Shown: positions 4,661 to 8,515 of the stretch, piece after piece
Position numbering within the stretch: position 1 is the first letter of the stretch
Layout of the letters: each line of letters starts with the position of its first letter
Translations under genes and position numbers: made by a program
Source of the DNA: an uncultured Collinsella sp.
Lineage (GTDB): Bacteria > Actinomycetota > Coriobacteriia > Coriobacteriales > Coriobacteriaceae
Reading direction: 5' to 3'
NCBI GenBank assembly: GCA_900544385.1
Contig: UQVD01000083.1
Span: 1 to 8,515, forward strand
DNA length: 8,515 nt
Notes under the pieces: model-generated
The model's input: only the letters and a program-made list of their open reading frames with translations
Told to the model about the DNA's origin: nothing
The model's database searches: none

Positions 4661-6322
4661 ATGATTGCAAAGACCATTCGCACCTGTTTTCCGATCGCTG
4701 CGGCTGCTGTTTCCGACAAGGCCGAGGAGATCAACAAGCTCAACGTCTTCCCCGTACCCGACGGCGACACCGGTACCAACATGTCGCTCACGCTCGCTTC
4801 GGTGACCAAGGAGCTCTCCGCCCTTCCTGCCGACGCCGACATGGAAGCCATCGCCGCCGCCATCACCCACGGCTCCCTGATGGGTGCCCGCGGCAACTCC
4901 GGTGTCATCACCTCGCAGATCCTGCGCGGCGTGGCCGAGGGTCTCGTCTCTGCCGATGAGCCCATCACGTCCGCCAACATCGCCTTTGCGTTCCGTCGTG
5001 CCGTCAAGGTCGCCTTCCAGGCCGTCCGCAAGCCCATCGAGGGCACGATTCTCACGGTGCTGCGCGATGTCTCGACCAAGGCCGACGAGTGCGAGAAGAA
5101 GAAGTTCTCGGCCGAGGACGCGCTCGACGCCATCGTCGTCGAGGCATATCAGTCCGTTGCTCGCACGCCCGACCTGCTGCCCGTCCTCAAGGAGAACGGC
5201 GTGGTTGACTCCGGCGCCTTCGGCTTTGCTATTTTCCTTGAGAACTTTGTTGCCGCCGCGCTTGGCCGCAGCACCGTTGTCGAGGATTTCTCCGCCACGT
5301 TTGATTCCGCTGGCTCTGCCCGCGACGCGGCCCTTGGTCGCGTTGAGATCGAGGCCAACGACGATTGGGAGGGCTCGGAGTTCCGCTACTGCAACGAGTT
5401 CCTGTTTAAGGCCGACGCCCCGTTTGACGAGGACGAGTGCCTTAAGTTCCTGGGTTCCATGGGCGACTGCGAGCTACTCGTGGGCGCCTATCCCGACTAC
5501 AAGATCCATGTGCACTCCAACACCCCCAACCTGGTGCTCGAGCACATGCTGCAGCTCGGTCAGATCTATGAGGTCTTTATCCACAACATGGAGATGGAGG
5601 CCCACGACCGTACCGCCAAGATTCACGAGGACCAGGAAAAGGCCTCCGAGCCCGCCAAGGCGCTGGGCTTTGTCGCCGTTGCCGCCGGTTCCGGCGAGGC
5701 CGACATCCTCAAGTCCCTCGGCGTCGACGTGATCGTGTCGGGTGGTCAGACCATGAACCCCTCGACTGCAGACCTGCTGGGCGCCGTTGACCAGGTCAAC
5801 GCGACCTCGGTCATCATCCTGCCCAATAACGGCAACATCCGCATGGCTGCCGAGGCCGCAGCCTCTGCCTGCACCGATAAAAAGGTTGCAGTCGTTCCCA
5901 CCAAGACCGTCCCGCAGGCCTTCTCTGCGCTGTTCGCGGTCCTGCCCGATTCCGAGCTCGAGGATGCTGTTGCCGCTATGGTCGACGCCATCAGCGAGGT
6001 CCGCGATGGCGAGGTCACCCGCGCCGTGCGCGACTCCAGTGCCTCCGACGGCTCGCCGATTCACTCCGGTGACGTCATGGGCATCATTGCCGGCTCCATC
6101 GATGTGGTCGGCTCTGACGTGAAGCAGGTCACGCTCGATTGCATCAACCGTATGCAGGAGGAAGAGGAGGGCGACGCGCTGACGATTCTGGCCGGCGAGG
6201 AACTGTCCGATGAGGCCTTCCAGGAGATCGTCGACGCCATTGAGGAGGCTCAGCCCGATCTGGAGGTCGACGCCCATCGTGGCGAGCAGCCGCTCTATCC
6301 CGTGATCTTCTCGATCGAGTAG
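4661..6322 (+). CDS. fakA: FakA/YloV-type fatty acid kinase subunit (DAK2 domain)
   Basis: FakA phosphorylates fatty acids that are held by a separate FakB (DegV-family) carrier protein; the acyl phosphate then feeds phospholipid synthesis. The 553-residue product shows an N-terminal DhaL/DAK2 nucleotide-binding domain with KLNVFPVPDGDTGTNMS (26-42), whose Asp34 and Asp36 match the metal-binding aspartates, GARGNSGVITSQILRG (75-90) and VDSGAFGFAIFLE (182-194). A middle domain carries Cys244 (YCNEF) and His283/His285 (KIHVHSNTP), an arrangement I recall as the zinc site of S. aureus FakA. The C-terminal domain has GGQTMNPST (361-369) and ends QPLYPVIFSIE, as in YloV proteins. GGAG at 4645-4648 precedes the ATG by 12 bases, a rather long spacing. 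No FakB gene lies in the window, so the partner must be elsewhere. Older names are DAK2 domain or dihydroxyacetone-kinase-like protein. recG starts 10 bases downstream. Confidence 0.93.
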   Translation: MIAKTIRTCFPIAAAAVSDKAEEINKLNVFPVPDGDTGTNMSLTLASVTKELSALPADADMEAIAAAITHGSLMGARGNSGVITSQILRGVAEGLVSADEPITSANIAFAFRRAVKVAFQAVRKPIEGTILTVLRDVSTKADECEKKKFSAEDALDAIVVEAYQSVARTPDLLPVLKENGVVDSGAFGFAIFLENFVAAALGRSTVVEDFSATFDSAGSARDAALGRVEIEANDDWEGSEFRYCNEFLFKADAPFDEDECLKFLGSMGDCELLVGAYPDYKIHVHSNTPNLVLEHMLQLGQIYEVFIHNMEMEAHDRTAKIHEDQEKASEPAKALGFVAVAAGSGEADILKSLGVDVIVSGGQTMNPSTADLLGAVDQVNATSVIILPNNGNIRMAAEAAASACTDKKVAVVPTKTVPQAFSALFAVLPDSELEDAVAAMVDAISEVRDGEVTRAVRDSSASDGSPIHSGDVMGIIAGSIDVVGSDVKQVTLDCINRMQEEEEGDALTILAGEELSDEAFQEIVDAIEEAQPDLEVDAHRGEQPLYPVIFSIE

Positions 6323-6332
6323 GCAACTGCCC

Positions 6333-8479
6333 ATGTCCGAGCTGTGCTCCGTGCCGCGCGTCTCGGAGCGCTTTGCCCAGAGCAATGCGCTCGACGAGGA
6401 TATCGCGCGACTCAAATATGTTTCGGGTAAACGTGAGGAGGCCCTTCGCCGTCTGGGAATTCGGACGGTGGGGGACCTCCTTCTCCATATCCCTCATCGA
6501 TACCTCGACTTTACTCGCTCGTGGTCCATCGAGATGGCGCCCATCGGCACCGTTTGCACGATTGTCGCCACGGTCGACCGTATCGTCCAAAAGCAGCCGC
6601 GTCCGCGCATGCAGGTTACCGAAGTCTCACTCGTTGACGAGACGGGTGTGCTTCAGGTCGCCTTTTTCCGCCAGCCCTGGATTGCCCAGCAGCTTAAGCA
6701 GGGCGACCGCCTGGCCGTGATGGGCAAGGTCGAGTTTGCCTACGGCTTTAAGCAGATGGCCTCGCCGCATTTTGAAAAGCTTGAGGACGGTCGTGCCGCG
6801 GGTACCATTTTGCCGGTCCACTACGTAAGTGACGGCGTGAGCCAGGCATGGATGCGTCGCATCGTGAGCGGTGCTCTTGAGCTCGTCGGCAATCCCTTCG
6901 ATCCCATCCCGGCACCACTGCGCGCAAAGCGCAAACTCATGAGCAGTGCCCGTGCGCTTCGTTCGATTCACTTTCCCTCGAGTATGGCCGAGCGCGACAT
7001 TGCGCGCCGCCGTTTGGCCTACGAGGAGTGCCTGTACCTGCAGCTCGCGCTGCGTCTGCGCAACGACGGCGGTCTGGTCGATGTGGTTCCCTATGCCCAC
7101 ACCGCGGGCGAGCACCTGGCCGCGCTCAAGCAAGCCCTGCCGTTTTCGCTGAGCGACGAGCAGGAGGCCGCATTCCAAGACATTCTGCACGACATGTGCG
7201 ATGGCGGGCGCGTGATGAACCGCCTGCTGCTGGGCGATGTCGGTACCGGTAAGACCGCCGTTGCCGCTTGCGCGCTGGCTGTGGCTGCCGATAGCGGTAC
7301 GCAGGCCTGCGTTATGGCGCCCACGGGCGTTCTGGCGCGCCAATATGCCGATAAGACCGGCCCTCTGCTCTCGCAGGCCGGCATGTCCTGGGCGCTTCTG
7401 ACGGGTGCCACGCCGGCCTCAGAGCGCGACCGGATCCATGCCCAGCTGGAATCGGGCGAGCTTCATGTGCTCTTTGGCACCCACGCGGTCCTTTCGGATG
7501 ACGTTACGTTCAAGCATCTGTCGCTCGTGGTTATCGACGAGCAGCACCGTTTTGGTGTGGGCCAGCGCAACGCCCTGCGCGCGAAGGGCCCCGGTGCCGA
7601 TCTGCTCGTTATGACGGCGACGCCGATTCCGCGCACACTGGCGCTTTCGGTCTATGGCGACCTGGACACGAGCATCATCCGCCATCGTCCCGTTCCGGGG
7701 GCGGGCGTTACGACGCGTGTGCTCACCGAGTCGAGCCGTGACCTCGCCTATGGAGCCATCCGCGAGGCGCATGAAAAGGGTCAGCAGGCCTACGTGATTT
7801 GCCCACTCGTGGAGCCGAGTGACTCGGCCGATGAGCTGGAAGACGTGCCCGGTATTGCCCGCGACGATGAGGGCCGCGTAACCGTCCCCGTGCCGCTGCA
7901 CGATACGGTGACCGAGCTCGATCGCCTGCGTCTGGCGTTGCCGGGTCTTGCCATCGAGCGCCTTCACGGCCGTATGCCAGCGGGGGGGAAGGACCAGGTT
8001 ATCGATGGCTTTAAGCGTGGCGAGATCGACGTGCTCGTCTCGACCACGGTGGTCGAGGTAGGCGTCGACGTGCCCAATGCCACCGTCATGGTCATCGAGA
8101 ACGGCGAGCGCTTTGGTTTGGCTGCCCTGCACCAGCTGCGCGGTCGCGTGGGCCGTGGCAGCGTGTCGGGCACGTGTCTGGTCATGACGCACTCCAAGGG
8201 CAACGGCGGCGCATCGGCGGCGCAAGACCGTCTCCAGTCGCTCGAAAAGACTTTGGACGGCTTTACGCTCGCCCAGATGGACCTGCGCCTGCGCCATGAA
8301 GGCGAGATCCTGGGTTATCGCCAGCATGGTGGCGTGACCCTGCGTTTTGTCGACCTGGATGCCGACGAAGAACTGATCGAGTGGGCCCATTTGGACGCGC
8401 TCGAGCTCTTGCGGTATGCTTGCAACCTTGACTCTGTGGCGACGCGTCCCTTGCGCGACGCGGTCGCCATGCGTTATCG
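6333..8479 (+). CDS. recG: ATP-dependent DNA helicase RecG (3' partial)
   Basis: RecG reverses stalled replication forks and moves branched DNA junctions. About 715 codons are open, with no stop before the right adapter. The N-terminal wedge region begins around KYVSGKREEALRRLGI, with DLLLHIPHRYLDF (48-60) before the OB-fold. Helicase domain 1 has FSLSDEQ (271-277), Walker A GDVGTGKT (301-308), MAPTGVLARQ (328-337), the DEQH box with FG (402-408) and TATPIPRTLALS (428-439). Domain 2 has LHGRM (544-548), STTVVEVGVDVPNATVMVIE (570-589) and the arginine-finger motif QLRGRVGRG (601-609). It ends in a TRG-like region with GEILGYRQHG (657-666). E. coli RecG has 693 residues, so only a short tail is probably lost. 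An insertion of about 18 residues is seen near 504-521. The ATG lies 10 bases after the fakA stop with only a weak upstream AGG. The run of seven G at 7982-7988 stays in frame. Confidence 0.97.
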
Positions 8480-8515
8480 CTGTCTCTTATACACATCTCC
8501 GAGCCCACGAGACCG
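8480..8515. other. Illumina Nextera i7-side adapter (not genomic)
   Basis: Bases 8480-8498 are the Tn5 mosaic end in reverse orientation, CTGTCTCTTATACACATCT, followed by CCGAGCCCACGAGAC (8499-8513), the Nextera read-2 adapter. The last two bases, CG, would be the start of the i7 index, too short to identify. The adapter cuts recG and adds a false C-terminus to it. Confidence 0.98.

Noticed and set aside
4100..4870. Minus-strand open frame (about 256 codons) across the tRNA terminator, asp23 and the fakA start
   Set aside because: It runs through a terminator and two gene starts on the other strand, has no family motif, and follows the phase of the + strand codons.
5474..6415. Minus-strand open frame (about 313 codons) opposite fakA
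   Set aside because: It is a codon-bias shadow of fakA with no recognisable motif; the + strand frame has intact family motifs throughout.
7982..7988. Run of seven G in recG as a possible frameshift site
   Set aside because: The frame before (LHGRMPA) and after (GKDQVIDGFKRGEIDVLVSTT) matches RecG without interruption, so no frameshift is present.
7419..8390. Minus-strand open frame (about 323 codons) opposite recG
   Set aside because: It is a shadow of recG, which is continuous on the + strand from 6333 to the adapter with helicase motifs in the correct order.
8263..8508. Minus-strand open frame of about 81 codons at the right end
   Set aside because: Its first ten residues (MGSEMCIRDS) come from the Nextera adapter and the rest is antisense to recG.

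Overview
The window is one stretch of bacterial chromosome carrying housekeeping genes, all on the + strand, with sequencing adapter still attached at both ends. The genomic part runs from about 45 to 8479. Bases 1-44 and 8480-8515 are Illumina Nextera adapter. High GC with strong G/C bias at third codon positions, Firmicutes-like gene order (Asp23/YloU, then YloV/FakA, then RecG), dnaG directly before rpoD, and frequent GTG starts suggest an Actinomycetota of the class Coriobacteriia, for example a gut Collinsella-like organism. That placement is an inference from style and gene order, not from a search.

Region 1 (45-3862) is a ribF-dnaG-rpoD cluster. The 3' end of ribF (riboflavin kinase/FAD synthetase) overlaps the GTG start of dnaG (primase) by 8 bases. 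rpoD (primary sigma factor) follows after a 110-base gap that holds a candidate extended -10 promoter. A 13-bp hairpin with a weak T tract closes the unit. Region 2 (3863-4117) holds a 56-base, nearly perfect inverted repeat of unknown function. It is followed by a tRNA-Asn(GTT) gene with its own strong promoter, an AT-rich upstream tract, an encoded CCA end and a textbook terminator. Region 3 (4118-8479) is an asp23-fakA-recG unit: a small Asp23/Gls24 envelope-stress-family protein, a FakA/YloV-type fatty acid kinase subunit, and RecG helicase, which is cut by the right adapter close to its natural end. No gene-free stretch exceeds 300 bases; the two longest gaps, either side of the tRNA gene, are described in the entries.

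Together the genes make cofactor (FMN/FAD), start DNA replication, direct transcription, supply a tRNA, support membrane/fatty-acid and envelope maintenance, and rescue stalled replication forks. I see no mobile element, CRISPR array, defence system or new multi-gene system. The main unexplained item is the hairpin at 3867-3922, in which all five non-Watson-Crick positions are G-U compatible in the + strand RNA. The adapter sequence matters in practice, because it creates false protein ends.
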